NCBI RefSeq assembly: GCF_023213175.1
Contig: NZ_CP093312.1
Location: forward strand, 1,426,001 to 1,490,000
Direction of reading: 5' to 3'
Length of the DNA stretch: 64,000 nt
From: Sulfurovum sp. XGS-02
Lineage (GTDB): Bacteria; Campylobacterota; Campylobacteria; Campylobacterales; Sulfurovaceae
Each line of letters opens with the position of its first letter. Within the stretch, counting starts at the first letter, position 1. The position numbers and the translations under genes were made by a program. Below the pieces are notes generated by a model. That model was not told where the DNA came from, did not search any database, and saw only the letters and a program-made list of their open reading frames with translations. Below are positions 19,445-28,549 of the stretch, in pieces.

Positions 19445-19463
19445 ACCCCAAGGGCACTTCCTC
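19445..19463. repeat. 19-base sequence repeated in inverted orientation at 45745-45763
   Basis: The reverse complement of this stretch, reading GAGGAAGTGCCCTTGGGGT, is identical to 45745-45763. Both occurrences lie just beyond a hairpin repeat copy. Two six-base hairpins follow here (19463-19468 with 19473-19478; 19484-19489 with 19494-19499), immediately 3' of purL. Confidence 0.75.
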
Positions 19464-19516
19464 GCTGTACTCACAGCGCATTCCCACTCAGAAGAGTGGA
19501 AACAAAAGGAAGTATG

Positions 19517-21739
19517 TTACAGATCCTGCTCAATCGTACGAGCAAACGTATTAAAGTAAAGATCTTTCACTTTCTCTAAAGAAAGCTCTACATCATTCAC
19601 CTTCACACTCTCTCCGCCAACTGTACCGATATTGGTTACTTTAACTCCCAATTCCATAGCCATACGAACCACATCCTCCACATTCTCAGAAGAAACTTCT
19701 AAAATAGCTCTGCTTTGAGACTCATCAAAGATATACTTACTATCCTCTAAATCGATCTCAGCCTCTACACCTTTGTTAGAAACTGCTGCCATTTTAGAGA
19801 GTGCTATAGCTATACCACCGACATTCACATCTTTGGCAGACTCCAACAATCCTTTTTTATTGGCTTCGATCACAAGTTCCCACAACGCAAGTTCAGATTG
19901 ATAATCAAATGTCGGTAAAGATCCTGCTGTTTCACCATGCAGTGCTTTGATATAAAGAGAACCGCCGAACTCGCCTTCTGTTTCACCCACAAGAAGGATC
20001 TGACTTCCCTCTTCCTGGAATGCTGAAGGAAGAACTTTGTTTTGATCCTCATTAAGTCCTACCATCGCAATCGCAGGTGTAGGGAATACAGAGACCCCAT
20101 TGGTTTCATTATAAAGCGATACGTTTCCACTGACCACAGGTGTGTTGAGTTCAAGACATGCTTCTTTAATACCCTCACACCCCTGAGCGAACTGCCACAT
20201 CACTTCCGGGTTTTCCGGGTTACCGTAATTCAGACAATCCGTGATGGAGAGTGGTCTGGCTCCCGACATTGCAACATTACGTCCGGACTCAACGACTGCA
20301 AGTGCAGCACCCTTTTTAGGATCGATGTAGCAGTAACGCGGGTTACAGTCAGAACTCATCGCCAAAGCTTTTCCGTTCTCTTTGATACGGATAGATGAAG
20401 CATCTAGAGTTCCCGGCCCCTTCGTCGTATTGGTCTGTACCATAGAGTCATACTGGTTGTATACCCAGGCTTTATCTGAGACCTCGATGTTTGAAAGGAG
20501 TGTTTCATAGGCTTTTTGATCATCTACTGCCGGATAACTCTCTACAGTTTTGGCATTGACTTCATCCAGGTACGCAGGTCTTGCTACAGGTCTATCCAGT
20601 ACAGGTGCCTCTTCACTCACCGGAGCGATAGGCATATCTGCACACTTTTCACCATGCCACATCAACTCCATACGTGCCGTATCTGTCACTTCACCAATCA
20701 CCGCTACATCCAGTTCCCATTTTTCAAAGATATCGATGATCGCCTGCTCACTTCCCTTTTTCGCACAAATAAGCATACGCTCCTGAGATTCAGAGAGCAT
20801 AAAGTCATAAGGCATCATTCCCTCTTCTCTCGCAGGTACTTTGTCCAAGTGCATGATTAGACCTGCACCTGTCTTACCAGCCATTTCAAAGGCTGAAGAG
20901 GTAAGCCCTGCCGCACCCATATCCTGGATACCTACGACATGGTCTGTCTTGAAGAGTTCCAAACATGCTTCAAGAAGCAGTTTCTCTGTAAATGGATCAC
21001 CCACCTGCACCGTTGGACGAAGTGATTTGGACTCTTCAGTAAAACTGTCAGAACTCATCACAGCTCCACCAAGACCGTCACGTCCTGTTTTAGAACCGAC
21101 ATACATCACAGAGTTTCCTATACCAGATGCAACACCCAGGAAAATCTCATCTGCTTTTACCAGCCCTAGAGAGAAAGCATTCACAAGAATGTTCCCATTA
21201 TAACTCTCATCAAAACTCACTTCACCACCGATTGTAGGCACACCCATACAGTTACCGTAAGATCCGATACCGTCTACCACACCGCGAACCAGGTGTCTTT
21301 GGTATTTTGCAATGTCACTGTCACCGTTGACTGTACCAAAACGCAGCGCATTAAGGTTTGCCACCGGTCTTGCTCCCATGGTAAAGATATCTCTCAGTAT
21401 CCCGCCTACACCTGTCGCAGCTCCCTGAAAAGGCTCAATAAATGACGGGTGGTTATGACTCTCCATCTTGAAGACAGCTGCCATACCTTCACCTATATCG
21501 ATGACACCTGCATTTTCACCTGGTCCTTGAATAACCCACGGTGCTGTTGTCGGGAAACCCCTGAGGTATTTTGTACTTGATTTATAGGAACAGTGCTCAG
21601 ACCACATAGCAGAAAAAATACCGATCTCTACGATATTAGGGTGACGACCGTCCAAGATACGCAAAATATCCTGGTACTCTTCTTTGCTGAGTTTGTGGTT
21701 TTTTAAAACTTCATCTAGATTTTCAATAGGCTGTGACAT
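19517..21739 (-). CDS. purL: Phosphoribosylformylglycinamidine synthase, large subunit
   Basis: Small-type PurL (740 aa) catalysing ATP- and glutamine-dependent formation of FGAM together with PurS and PurQ, which are not in this window. Motifs include [10 protein letters not shown] near residue 40, the ATP/substrate segment [23 protein letters not shown] near residues 85-110, [12 protein letters not shown], and [13 protein letters not shown] in the second half. I took the ATG at 21739 because AAAGGA lies eight bases upstream; a start at 21775 adds twelve residues without a ribosome site. It is divergent from dut. Confidence 0.97.
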   Translation of the reverse strand: MSQPIENLDEVLKNHKLSKEEYQDILRILDGRHPNIVEIGIFSAMWSEHCSYKSSTKYLRGFPTTAPWVIQGPGENAGVIDIGEGMAAVFKMESHNHPSFIEPFQGAATGVGGILRDIFTMGARPVANLNALRFGTVNGDSDIAKYQRHLVRGVVDGIGSYGNCMGVPTIGGEVSFDESYNGNILVNAFSLGLVKADEIFLGVASGIGNSVMYVGSKTGRDGLGGAVMSSDSFTEESKSLRPTVQVGDPFTEKLLLEACLELFKTDHVVGIQDMGAAGLTSSAFEMAGKTGAGLIMHLDKVPAREEGMMPYDFMLSESQERMLICAKKGSEQAIIDIFEKWELDVAVIGEVTDTARMELMWHGEKCADMPIAPVSEEAPVLDRPVARPAYLDEVNAKTVESYPAVDDQKAYETLLSNIEVSDKAWVYNQYDSMVQTNTTKGPGTLDASSIRIKENGKALAMSSDCNPRYCYIDPKKGAALAVVESGRNVAMSGARPLSITDCLNYGNPENPEVMWQFAQGCEGIKEACLELNTPVVSGNVSLYNETNGVSVFPTPAIAMVGLNEDQNKVLPSAFQEEGSQILLVGETEGEFGGSLYIKALHGETAGSLPTFDYQSELALWELVIEANKKGLLESAKDVNVGGIAIALSKMAAVSNKGVEAEIDLEDSKYIFDESQSRAILEVSSENVEDVVRMAMELGVKVTNIGTVGGESVKVNDVELSLEKVKDLYFNTFARTIEQDL

Positions 21740-21844
21740 AAATAGTGTCCTTTTAGGGGGTGAAATAAGGCTCATATTTTACTCAAAAAGTACTAAATAA
21801 GTGATAAAAAGGTAGAATATTTTACTACAAATTAAAGGTGATAA

Positions 21845-22525
21845 ATGGACAAGATTTTACAGATGCTACTGCTTCAACAACAACTCAATGATGCAACCAA
21901 TGGTGAAGGTTGGGAAAAAGGTATCACCAAACACGGGAAACACATTGACTGGAAACGTTGTACCTATTTGGAGTGTGCAGAATTAATAGAGTCTTACCCT
22001 TGGAAACACTGGAAAAATATAGATGCCCAACCTGATTATGCAAACATTCAGATAGAAGCTGTGGATATTTGGCATTTCATTATGTCACAGGGACTCGAAG
22101 ACTACAAGATGCAAAATCTTGGGAGTATTGAGACTTTGGCTGCAAATATCAATGCATTGCCGAATTTTCAAACATTTACAGCTGAGATCACACCTACAAC
22201 GAAAGATCATTATGCACAGATCGAAGTGGTGGAACACTTGATGAGAACGATCTTCTGTGATGAACCTACAGAAAAATTCATGGAAGCATTTATCGATGTG
22301 GCCGTACAGTCCGGACTCAACCTAGATGCATTGTATAGACTCTATGTGGGGAAGAATATCTTAAACCAGTTCAGACAGGACCACGGCTATAAAGAGGGTA
22401 CCTACATCAAAATATGGAATGGTGAAGAAGATAACGTTGCGATGCAACGTGTTCTTGAAGCTAATGAAGATGTGACGCCAGATGGCCTCTACCAAGCATT
22501 AAAAGAAGCTTATCCGAAGGGATAA
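21845..22525 (+). CDS. dut: dUTP diphosphatase, dimeric all-alpha type
   Basis: Hydrolyses dUTP (and in this family dUDP) to dUMP, keeping uracil out of DNA. The 226-residue protein is of the all-alpha NTP-pyrophosphohydrolase type known from Campylobacter, not the trimeric beta type. It shows the acidic metal-binding pairs in YLECAELIESYPWKHWKN near residue 40, VDIWHFIMSQGL near residue 73, and the later KNILNQFRQDHGYKEGTY block. An AAAGGTGAT site precedes the ATG, and TAGAAT at 21813-21818 could be its -10. It converges with a lipoprotein gene 13 bases downstream without a visible terminator. Confidence 0.93.
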   Translation: MDKILQMLLLQQQLNDATNGEGWEKGITKHGKHIDWKRCTYLECAELIESYPWKHWKNIDAQPDYANIQIEAVDIWHFIMSQGLEDYKMQNLGSIETLAANINALPNFQTFTAEITPTTKDHYAQIEVVEHLMRTIFCDEPTEKFMEAFIDVAVQSGLNLDALYRLYVGKNILNQFRQDHGYKEGTYIKIWNGEEDNVAMQRVLEANEDVTPDGLYQALKEAYPKG

Positions 22526-22538
22526 GTAAACAGGGGGG

Positions 22539-23162
22539 CTACTCGACACTCCTGGTCAGATCCTGCTCCACGACTTGATTTCCAACTACACTCACTTTCG
22601 TGGCTATACGGATATTTTTCATACTCTCATACCCACACTCTTCTCCACATTTCACCGTACCTATCAGATAATAGCTTCCCGAAGGTACGCCATAAAAGGC
22701 AAAATTTCCATTTTGGTCTGACGCAGTGAATTTTAAATAGTTAAAGAGTCTAGGATCCGCTTCCTGCATCTTATACCCGCCTAAATAACTCTCTTCATAC
22801 CACTGTTCAGAATAACTTGTGATCGGATTGAGGTAGAGTCGTGTACTTGCTCCCAATATACGTCTATTATAGTAATCCTTCACATAAATGGTACCCTTGA
22901 TGGTTCCTTTACCTGTTCTAGCCAAACGATAATACTCTGATTCAGGGAATTCAATACGTGCCATTTTATTCTCTTCACCATCTTCGGTGATCATCATTTC
23001 AGATTCTGTAAGGTTATCATCGGACATATTGACATCATCTGCGCTACTATAGTTAGCCCAAAAATTGCTATTTTGATTAAAATGGATATCTCTCTGTACA
23101 CATCCTGTAAATAAAGACATTGCCATCAGTGACATTATGATCATAGTGCCTAGTTTAAACAT
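22539..23162 (-). CDS. Lipoprotein with carboxypeptidase-regulatory-like fold
   Basis: A 207-residue lipoprotein: hydrophobic signal and the lipobox LFTGC with Cys21. After an Asn/Asp/Ser-rich linker (residues 25-65), the segment GTIKGTIYVKDYYNRRILGAS begins a beta-sandwich that ends with DQNGNFAFYGVPSGSYYLIGTV. This is the pattern of carboxypeptidase-regulatory-like (prealbumin-like) domains that often bind surfaces or partners. GAAGG precedes the ATG and a -10 box lies 26 bases upstream. No function can be assigned from neighbours. Confidence 0.75.
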   Translation of the reverse strand: MFKLGTMIIMSLMAMSLFTGCVQRDIHFNQNSNFWANYSSADDVNMSDDNLTESEMMITEDGEENKMARIEFPESEYYRLARTGKGTIKGTIYVKDYYNRRILGASTRLYLNPITSYSEQWYEESYLGGYKMQEADPRLFNYLKFTASDQNGNFAFYGVPSGSYYLIGTVKCGEECGYESMKNIRIATKVSVVGNQVVEQDLTRSVE

Positions 23163-23188
23163 TTTATACCTTCATTTATAATTTCGAC

Positions 23189-23194
23189 ATTATA
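23189..23194 (-). promoter_or_regulatory. Possible -10 box for the lipoprotein gene
   Basis: A minus-strand TATAAT lies 26 bases before the ATG at 23162, at good distance for a short leader with its GAAGG ribosome site. No clear -35. Confidence 0.4.
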
Positions 23195-23215
23195 CACAAT
23201 TAACTTTACTATCGT

Positions 23216-23533
23216 CTATGAACAATGTTTCTTCTCACGCAGCTTTTCTAGAAAACTTTTTGCATTCTCATCACCGGAAAAAGCAGCCTTTTGGTACCAG
23301 AATGCTGCCTTTTTACAACTTTTTTTGACTAAATACCCCTTACGGTATCTCTCTGCTAAAGAGTGTTGTGCCTCAGCTTCACCCTCTTTAGCAAATCGAT
23401 GCAGGTGCCTTACTTTTCTTTTTTCACCTTTATAATACTTGACCGTATTCAAGATGAACCAGATCGTAAAAAGGAACAAAGCTAACAGTATATAAAGCTC
23501 TACATTCTCCAGATCATTCAAGTACTCAAGCAT
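23216..23533 (-). CDS. Small membrane-anchored protein with a Sel1-like repeat
   Basis: A 105-residue protein with one N-terminal membrane helix (about residues 12-30, ELYILLALFLFTIWFIL) and a cytoplasmic or periplasmic part carrying one Sel1/TPR-like unit: EAEAQHSLAERYRKGYLVKKS, then KKAAFWYQKAAFSGDENAKS. Such repeats bind protein partners. It follows the lipoprotein region and lies seven bases after mnmE, so it is probably cotranscribed with mnmE. AGGATAG precedes the ATG. Confidence 0.75.
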   Translation of the reverse strand: MLEYLNDLENVELYILLALFLFTIWFILNTVKYYKGEKRKVRHLHRFAKEGEAEAQHSLAERYRKGYLVKKSCKKAAFWYQKAAFSGDENAKSFLEKLREKKHCS

Positions 23534-23540
23534 CTCTATC

Positions 23541-24881
23541 CTATTTTCCTAAACAGAACTCACCGAACATTTTATCCAGTATCTCTTCATTGTCATACGG
23601 TTTAGAGATCGATGAGATAGACTTGACCGCTTCTTGCAAATGGTAAGAAAAAAACTCCAATTCTCCAAGCATTAAAGGTTCTTTGGCTTCTTGGATAGAG
23701 GATTTTGCTTTATTGACGGCTTCGATCTGTCTGGATGAGATGAGCATGAGCTCTTCTCCCTCTCCGATGCTGTCAAAAAGGCGTTCAAGTCTTTCTGTGA
23801 GTTTCACAAAAGCTTTTTTTGCACTGACCTCCAATACCTCATAGGCATGAAGTTTCCCAGTATCAAAAACGCTATCAAGATCCGATTTGTTCAGGGCAAC
23901 CACGATATGTTTGTCTTCTACTGCTTCCAGAATAGAGAGTATCTTTGCATCTTCCTCATCAAATGGTCTTGAGCTGTCAAAAAGTGCAACAATGACATCC
24001 GCATCCTTCAGGGATGAGAGTGAGCGTTCTATCCCTATCTTCTCTATCGTATCCTCTGATTCACGTATCCCTGCGGTATCTACCAACCGTATGATATGTG
24101 AACCGATACGGACCTGCTCCTCGATCGTATCTCTGGTCGTACCTGCGATATCGCTGACAATGGCCCTGTCATACGAAAGCAGAGCATTGAGCAGAGAACT
24201 CTTCCCTACATTCGGTTTCCCCACGATCGCAACTTTGAAACCTTCTATCAAACCTCTTCGTCTGTGACTCGCTTCAACGATCTGTTCTATCTGCTCTGTG
24301 AGTGCATCGAGCTGTGTAGATATACTGTTCATGATGTCATCAGGGATGTCCTCTTCCGCATAATCTATCATCACTTCAGAGTAGGCCAAAGATCTTAAAA
24401 GTGCATCCCTGCTCTCATCCACAAAGGTTTTGAGTTCGCCTTTCATTTGCTTAGCCAGGATCTTAGCCGCATCTACACTTTTGGCTTCTATCAATTTTGA
24501 AATGGCCTCTGCCTCTGTCAGGTCTATCTTTCCGTTGAGAAATGCACGCTTGGAGAACTCGCCGGGTTCTGCAAGTCTTACGCCATAAGAGGTGATGGTA
24601 TCGAGTATCTCCTGCGCAACGATCATCCCGCCGTGACATTGAAACTCTACGACCTCTTCACCTGTAAAACTGTTCGGTGCAGCAAAGTAGATCATGATCG
24701 CATGGTCTATCAGTTCATTGTTATAGTTATACAGAGAAGTAAGGTGTGCGTGTCTTGGGGTAATGTTTTCTAAATGAGATATCTTATGTGCAATCTCCAG
24801 TGCAGCATCTCCGCTCACTCTAATGATAGAGATAGAAGAGACACCATGTGCAGTGGCAATAGCGGTTATCGTGTTATGCAT
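23541..24881 (-). CDS. mnmE: tRNA uridine-5-carboxymethylaminomethyl modification GTPase
   Basis: With MnmG it modifies the wobble uridine of several tRNAs. The 446-residue protein has the N-terminal formyl-tetrahydrofolate-binding domain (FTGEEVVEFQCHGG near residue 75), the helical domain, and an inserted G domain with G1 GKPNVGKSSLLNAL near residue 217, G3 DTAGIRES and NKSD. It ends with the catalytic-cysteine motif FCLGK. The start overlaps jag by eight bases with no good ribosome site, so translation is likely coupled to jag. Confidence 0.97.
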   Translation of the reverse strand: MHNTITAIATAHGVSSISIIRVSGDAALEIAHKISHLENITPRHAHLTSLYNYNNELIDHAIMIYFAAPNSFTGEEVVEFQCHGGMIVAQEILDTITSYGVRLAEPGEFSKRAFLNGKIDLTEAEAISKLIEAKSVDAAKILAKQMKGELKTFVDESRDALLRSLAYSEVMIDYAEEDIPDDIMNSISTQLDALTEQIEQIVEASHRRRGLIEGFKVAIVGKPNVGKSSLLNALLSYDRAIVSDIAGTTRDTIEEQVRIGSHIIRLVDTAGIRESEDTIEKIGIERSLSSLKDADVIVALFDSSRPFDEEDAKILSILEAVEDKHIVVALNKSDLDSVFDTGKLHAYEVLEVSAKKAFVKLTERLERLFDSIGEGEELMLISSRQIEAVNKAKSSIQEAKEPLMLGELEFFSYHLQEAVKSISSISKPYDNEEILDKMFGEFCLGK

Positions 24882-25728
24882 GGGACTTATTATTATTAAA
24901 TTCGTTTATGACAACAAATTTTTTACCTTCTCTGGCTGTTTTGACTGCCACATACTTATCGGGGAATCTTTCACGTAACTGTTCGAGTGCAATTTGTACC
25001 AAGATGCCGTCAAGGAAACGTGTTTTACCTTTCCCCTGCTTTTCAACATGTTCAATGACCGGCTTGATATAATTACGTATCATCTCCTGCTGTGTCGTTA
25101 AGAACTCTGCGATCTCCAGCTTAATAAAGAGTTCATATTTTGCATGCAGCCAGTTAAACAGCATATAAGAGAGTGCATTATATCGGTATCCCTCTTTACC
25201 TATAAGCAGTGCTGCATCCTCACCATCGATGAAGATCAGTGCTGTATTGTCTCTAACATCCACTTCAACCACATCTATATCAAAACAAGAGTGGGAAAGC
25301 AGCTCTTTGAGTTGATCTTCTATCATCAGTGCCAACTCATCATAGACAACTGTTTCTTCTTCAAACGTTTCAAGGTCATCGCTATAATGATCAGCTTCAA
25401 AAAAGCTATCGACAATGGCATCTTTTTCAATTTCAGGTTCAATATGGGTAGCTTGTTCTTCTTTGACGGCCGCTATGATTTCAGATGCAACATTCTCTTC
25501 CGCAGTCGGAAGAGGAGATGCTTCTTTTTTCAGTTCATTTTTTGTATGCGAAGAAGCCGTTTTTTGGCATGTTGCTACAATGATCGCACTTTTTTTCAAA
25601 AGGCCGAGGAACCCTTTGGAAGGATGCTGTATCACTTCAGACTGAAGTTCAGAAACAGAACAGCCCAACATTTGAGAAGCTTGCTGATACGCTTCTTCCA
25701 ATGTCGGTGCTTCAACCTTTTTCATCAC
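24874..25728 (-). CDS. jag: Jag/KhpB-family RNA-binding protein
   Basis: A 284-residue protein encoded directly after yidC, as in many bacteria. The Jag N-terminal domain is clear (KKVEAPTLEEAYQQASQML... HPSKGFLGLL), followed by an acidic linker (about residues 60-130) and a KH-type fold with LIGKEGYRYNALSYMLFNW near residue 190. The C-terminal R3H-like segment lacks the usual Arg-x3-His, so single-stranded nucleic acid binding by that part is doubtful. GTG at 25728 directly abuts the yidC stop; the ATG one codon later is an equal alternative. Confidence 0.9.
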   Translation of the reverse strand: MMKKVEAPTLEEAYQQASQMLGCSVSELQSEVIQHPSKGFLGLLKKSAIIVATCQKTASSHTKNELKKEASPLPTAEENVASEIIAAVKEEQATHIEPEIEKDAIVDSFFEADHYSDDLETFEEETVVYDELALMIEDQLKELLSHSCFDIDVVEVDVRDNTALIFIDGEDAALLIGKEGYRYNALSYMLFNWLHAKYELFIKLEIAEFLTTQQEMIRNYIKPVIEHVEKQGKGKTRFLDGILVQIALEQLRERFPDKYVAVKTAREGKKFVVINEFNNNKSHA

Positions 25729-27333
25729 CTAGTCCTTTGTTTTCTTGTGCGCTGCCACTGCTAACGCTTTTTGTTTTGCATACATATGGTTGATAAAGTA
25801 TTGTTGCGCGATTGTAAACAAGTTGTTTACTAACCAGTACAATACAAGACCAGATGGGAAATAGATAAAGAATACTGTCATGATCACAGGGAACCACTTA
25901 AAGATCTTCTCCTGTAACGGATCGGTAAAGTTACTTGGCGTGATCTTTTGCTGGAACCACATAGATGCACCCATTAAAACAGGAAGTACAAAATAAGGGT
26001 CCATCACTGCAAGGTTCTCTATCCAGAGTATCCATCCGGCACCTTGTAGTTCATCTGCATTTAAAAGTACACGGTAAAGCGCAAAGAAAACAGGAATCTG
26101 CAGAAGAAGCGGTAGACATCCGCCCATAGGGTTTGCACCGTGTTTCTTATACATTTCCATCATCTGCGCATTCATTTTTGCAGGGTCACCTTTATACTTC
26201 TCTTTGATCTCTTTCATCTTAGGTGCCAGGTCTTTGAGCTTGTTCATAGACATCATCCCTTTGTATGAAAGAGGGAACAGTACAAACTTTACAAGCAAGG
26301 TAAAGAGGATGATCGCCCAACCCCAGTTACCCACATAGTCATTGATCCAGAGCAGTATTTTGAAGAACGGTTTTGCAAGAAATGAGAACCATCCAAATTC
26401 GATCGCGTCTGTAAGTTCAGGATGGATCGCTCTGAGTATTTTGTCCTCTTTGGGTCCGATGTAGGCATTCAATGCTAATGTATCTTCCCCCTGTACAAAG
26501 ATAAGAGGGTCACCATTGGCCTCTTTTAAGATAGAAACATTCATCCCCTTTTCAAAATCGAAGAACATTGAAGCAACATATCTGTCAAAAGCAGAGGCTA
26601 TTTTTGCATTTTGGAACTTTTCATACCCTTCAGCATCGCCGTCTTCGATCGTATTGATGATATTATCCGCTCCTTTTACCAATGCCCCTCTTACCAGCAT
26701 ATACATAGACTCATCAGCTACCGGTCTGTGTCCTGGTGTAATGAAGTATGGTGTAGGTGAAGAAGTTGTCACTGTTACATGATACTCTCCGGTAGGCTTG
26801 AAAGTGATCTTTTTTGTCACGGTCACAGAAGAGAGTGTTTGTGTCAAAGTCACTGTTTGAGGACCTTCACTCACATCTACCGTTTTACTTCCACTGTTCA
26901 CATAAGGGGTTTTAAATGCTTCTTCATTCAATGCAGCATCTGAAAATCTTACTTCCAGAGGTTTGACTTCATTCACACCTAAAATTTTCAGATTGTTACC
27001 ATCTTCATCATGATACTTCGCTTCTAAAAGTTCAACTTGAGAGATACGTCCGTATGCATCCACGGTCATGATAAAGTGATCAGATTTTACTGTGATCAAG
27101 GCTGTTGATGCCGTTTGAACCGGAGCACTGGCTGCTGTGGCTGTTGAAGCACTTGGTGCGGCTACATTGGTACTGGATGTTTGATCTACCTTAGGCGTTT
27201 GATGTGCTGTATTTGTTTGTTCTGTGGTTTGTGTAGGTTTTTCAGGTGGGAAAAAATAGCTATATCCTATAAATACAAAGAAAGAAAGTGCCAGTGCCAG
27301 AAGAAGTCGTTTATTTAAATCTTGTTGTTCCAA
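25729..27333 (-). CDS. yidC: Membrane protein insertase
   Basis: Inserts and folds inner-membrane proteins with or without Sec. The 534-residue protein has an N-terminal membrane helix (residues 9-27), a Thr/Ala-rich linker, a large periplasmic beta domain (about residues 75-330) and the conserved insertase core starting ILLWINDYVGNWGWAIILFTLLVKF. Further core markers are KYKGDPAKMNAQMMEMYKKH, NPMGGCLPLLLQIPVFFALY and the last helix VLYWLVNNLFTIAQQYF. The gene is 65 bases after rnpA; no yidD gene lies between them, unlike in Helicobacter. Confidence 0.97.
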   Translation of the reverse strand: MEQQDLNKRLLLALALSFFVFIGYSYFFPPEKPTQTTEQTNTAHQTPKVDQTSSTNVAAPSASTATAASAPVQTASTALITVKSDHFIMTVDAYGRISQVELLEAKYHDEDGNNLKILGVNEVKPLEVRFSDAALNEEAFKTPYVNSGSKTVDVSEGPQTVTLTQTLSSVTVTKKITFKPTGEYHVTVTTSSPTPYFITPGHRPVADESMYMLVRGALVKGADNIINTIEDGDAEGYEKFQNAKIASAFDRYVASMFFDFEKGMNVSILKEANGDPLIFVQGEDTLALNAYIGPKEDKILRAIHPELTDAIEFGWFSFLAKPFFKILLWINDYVGNWGWAIILFTLLVKFVLFPLSYKGMMSMNKLKDLAPKMKEIKEKYKGDPAKMNAQMMEMYKKHGANPMGGCLPLLLQIPVFFALYRVLLNADELQGAGWILWIENLAVMDPYFVLPVLMGASMWFQQKITPSNFTDPLQEKIFKWFPVIMTVFFIYFPSGLVLYWLVNNLFTIAQQYFINHMYAKQKALAVAAHKKTKD

Positions 27334-27398
27334 AATTATGCCTTTTATAATATATCAACGATAGTATAGTGTTAAATGTGTTAAAAAAAGGGTATATC

Positions 27399-27689
27399 CT
27401 ATAACCCTATGGTTGCAGTACACTTCTTTAGTGCATGTAGATACGCCTTACGGGTCACAGTGTAGTTTTCTTCGATAAGCGCAGGTTTTGCAACTAATAC
27501 GTAACTACCTTGAGATAAGAGGTCTATATTTTCGATGAAATGTGCTCTTAACAAACGTTTTGCTCTGTTTCGATGAACTGCATTTCCAATTTTTTTAGAG
27601 GCAACAAAACCTACTTTATACTCATTACTTCTTTTAAAGAAAAGTACAAAATAAGGTGTATGCCATGTTTTTGTGGCGTGTTTATACAC
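27399..27689 (-). CDS. rnpA: Ribonuclease P protein component
   Basis: Protein subunit of RNase P, which trims tRNA 5' ends. The hallmark VASKKIGNAVHRNRAKRLLR is present. The only canonical start is GTG at 27689, but the frame stays open upstream to the rpmH stop. That stretch encodes RIKTSKEFNSV directly before YKHATKTWHTPYFVLF, which aligns with the conserved N-terminal part of RnpA proteins. The true start is therefore probably upstream at a non-standard codon (ATC at 27743 or ATA at 27734 are candidates), giving about 111-114 residues. The gene follows rpmH and precedes yidC. Confidence 0.92.
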   Translation of the reverse strand: MYKHATKTWHTPYFVLFFKRSNEYKVGFVASKKIGNAVHRNRAKRLLRAHFIENIDLLSQGSYVLVAKPALIEENYTVTRKAYLHALKKCTATIGL

Positions 27690-27761
27690 GCTGTTAAACT
27701 CTTTACTGGTTTTGATCCTAGTAAAATGTTTTATAGAACTGATGGTTGTATACCAGAAGTA

Positions 27762-27896
27762 TTATACAGATAGTCTTTTTCTACCCTTAGCTCTTCTTGC
27801 AGAAATAACTTTTCTACCGTTTTTAGTTTTCATTCTTGTTCTGAATCCGTGCGTTCTTTTTCTTGGTGTGCTATGAGGTTGGTATGTTCTTTTCAT
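27762..27896 (-). CDS. rpmH: 50S ribosomal protein L34
   Basis: A 44-residue basic protein, readable from ATG at 27896 to TAA at 27762. It begins [18 protein letters not shown], continues [17 protein letters not shown] and ends GRKRLSV, which is an ordinary bacterial L34. AAGGATGATTCGG lies upstream as ribosome site. It heads the rpmH-rnpA-yidC-jag-mnmE block. No dnaA gene or obvious DnaA-box cluster is next to it, as expected for this phylum, where rpmH is away from the origin. Confidence 0.97.
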   Translation of the reverse strand: MKRTYQPHSTPRKRTHGFRTRMKTKNGRKVISARRAKGRKRLSV

Positions 27897-27952
27897 TCCG
27901 AATCATCCTTAATAAAATTTTACCTGCATTCCTGCAGTTGTTATAGTTGGAC

Positions 27953-27973
27953 GGGATTCTACTGTAAAATCCC
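27953..27973. repeat. Short hairpin between the 159-aa gene and rpmH
   Basis: GGGATT at 27953-27958 pairs with AATCCC at 27968-27973, and inside it TAC and GTA can pair as well. It lies 15 bases beyond the stop of the 159-residue gene and could end its transcript, although no T-run follows on the minus strand. Confidence 0.4.
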
Positions 27974-27987
27974 TTAAAACCTACTAA

Positions 27988-28467
27988 TTATTGCAAGCTT
28001 CTGAAAACAATTTCATTAGACTTATTCGACAGTTTACTTTTTGCAAACGTTTCAAGCAGTTTAAGTATCACTTGTTTCGGTGTATAGTGTGTTGCTCTTA
28101 CTTCCAGTTCAGTACAATAGACATCTGAACCCTCATCTGACTGGATTTTTCCAATCAGTCTCTCTGCAAACCGATATCCTCCATCAACTTTGGTATCTTG
28201 ACAAAGCATCACGTAGAGCGGTTCCTCTTGATCGATTTCAAATAAAATATCGGTTTCACGCTTCTCTCTCTCCAATAAGGTACTGAGATCTACATCTTTC
28301 GCTGTCAATAGCATGAGCACAAATGCCTGTTGATTCTCATTCTCCATAAGATAATAAATAATATCGATCGTAGCTTCTAATTTATCTAACATTTTAACCG
28401 CAAGTTGGATCTCCTTACCGTTAAATCTCAAGCCTTCACTACGATTGTCATTTTCCCTTGCACCCAT
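27988..28467 (-). CDS. Hypothetical protein, possible degenerate GGDEF-like fold
   Basis: A 159-residue soluble protein that I do not recognise firmly. The first half is helical (KEIQLAVKMLDKLEATIDIIYYL). The second half, with DILFEIDQEEPLYVMLCQDTK, then GYRFAERLIGKI and a final helix PKQVILKLLETFAKSKL, resembles the order of elements at the end of GGDEF domains, but the GGDEF signature itself is absent. If so, it would be a non-catalytic relative. AGGAAGGAG lies upstream of the ATG. It is divergent from nspC, sharing an 82-base promoter gap. Confidence 0.6.
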   Translation of the reverse strand: MGARENDNRSEGLRFNGKEIQLAVKMLDKLEATIDIIYYLMENENQQAFVLMLLTAKDVDLSTLLEREKRETDILFEIDQEEPLYVMLCQDTKVDGGYRFAERLIGKIQSDEGSDVYCTELEVRATHYTPKQVILKLLETFAKSKLSNKSNEIVFRSLQ

Positions 28468-28538
28468 ACTAATAGTTCTCCTTCCTATCTCAACAAATTA
28501 TTTGTTCCATTATAACAAAATATTTTGTATTCTATTGT

Positions 28539-28544
28539 TATAAT
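28539..28544 (+). promoter_or_regulatory. -10 box placed for a leaderless nspC mRNA
   Basis: A perfect TATAAT ends five bases before the nspC ATG at 28550. With normal spacing transcription would begin at or next to the A of the ATG. No Shine-Dalgarno sequence is present between them. Confidence 0.5.
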
Positions 28545-28549
28545 TTCTC

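Noticed and set aside
19256-19559. Short frames on both strands in the purL-purH gap
   Set aside because: They run through the hairpin repeat and its flanks, where the paired structure itself explains the sequence.
25144-25764. 206-codon plus-strand frame opposite jag
   Set aside because: Rich in Cys, Phe and Arg as expected from the complement of an acidic, Lys-rich gene; jag on the other strand has clear domains.
27762-28549. Replication origin near rpmH
   Set aside because: No dnaA gene and no cluster of DnaA boxes is visible; rpmH is usually away from the origin in this phylum.
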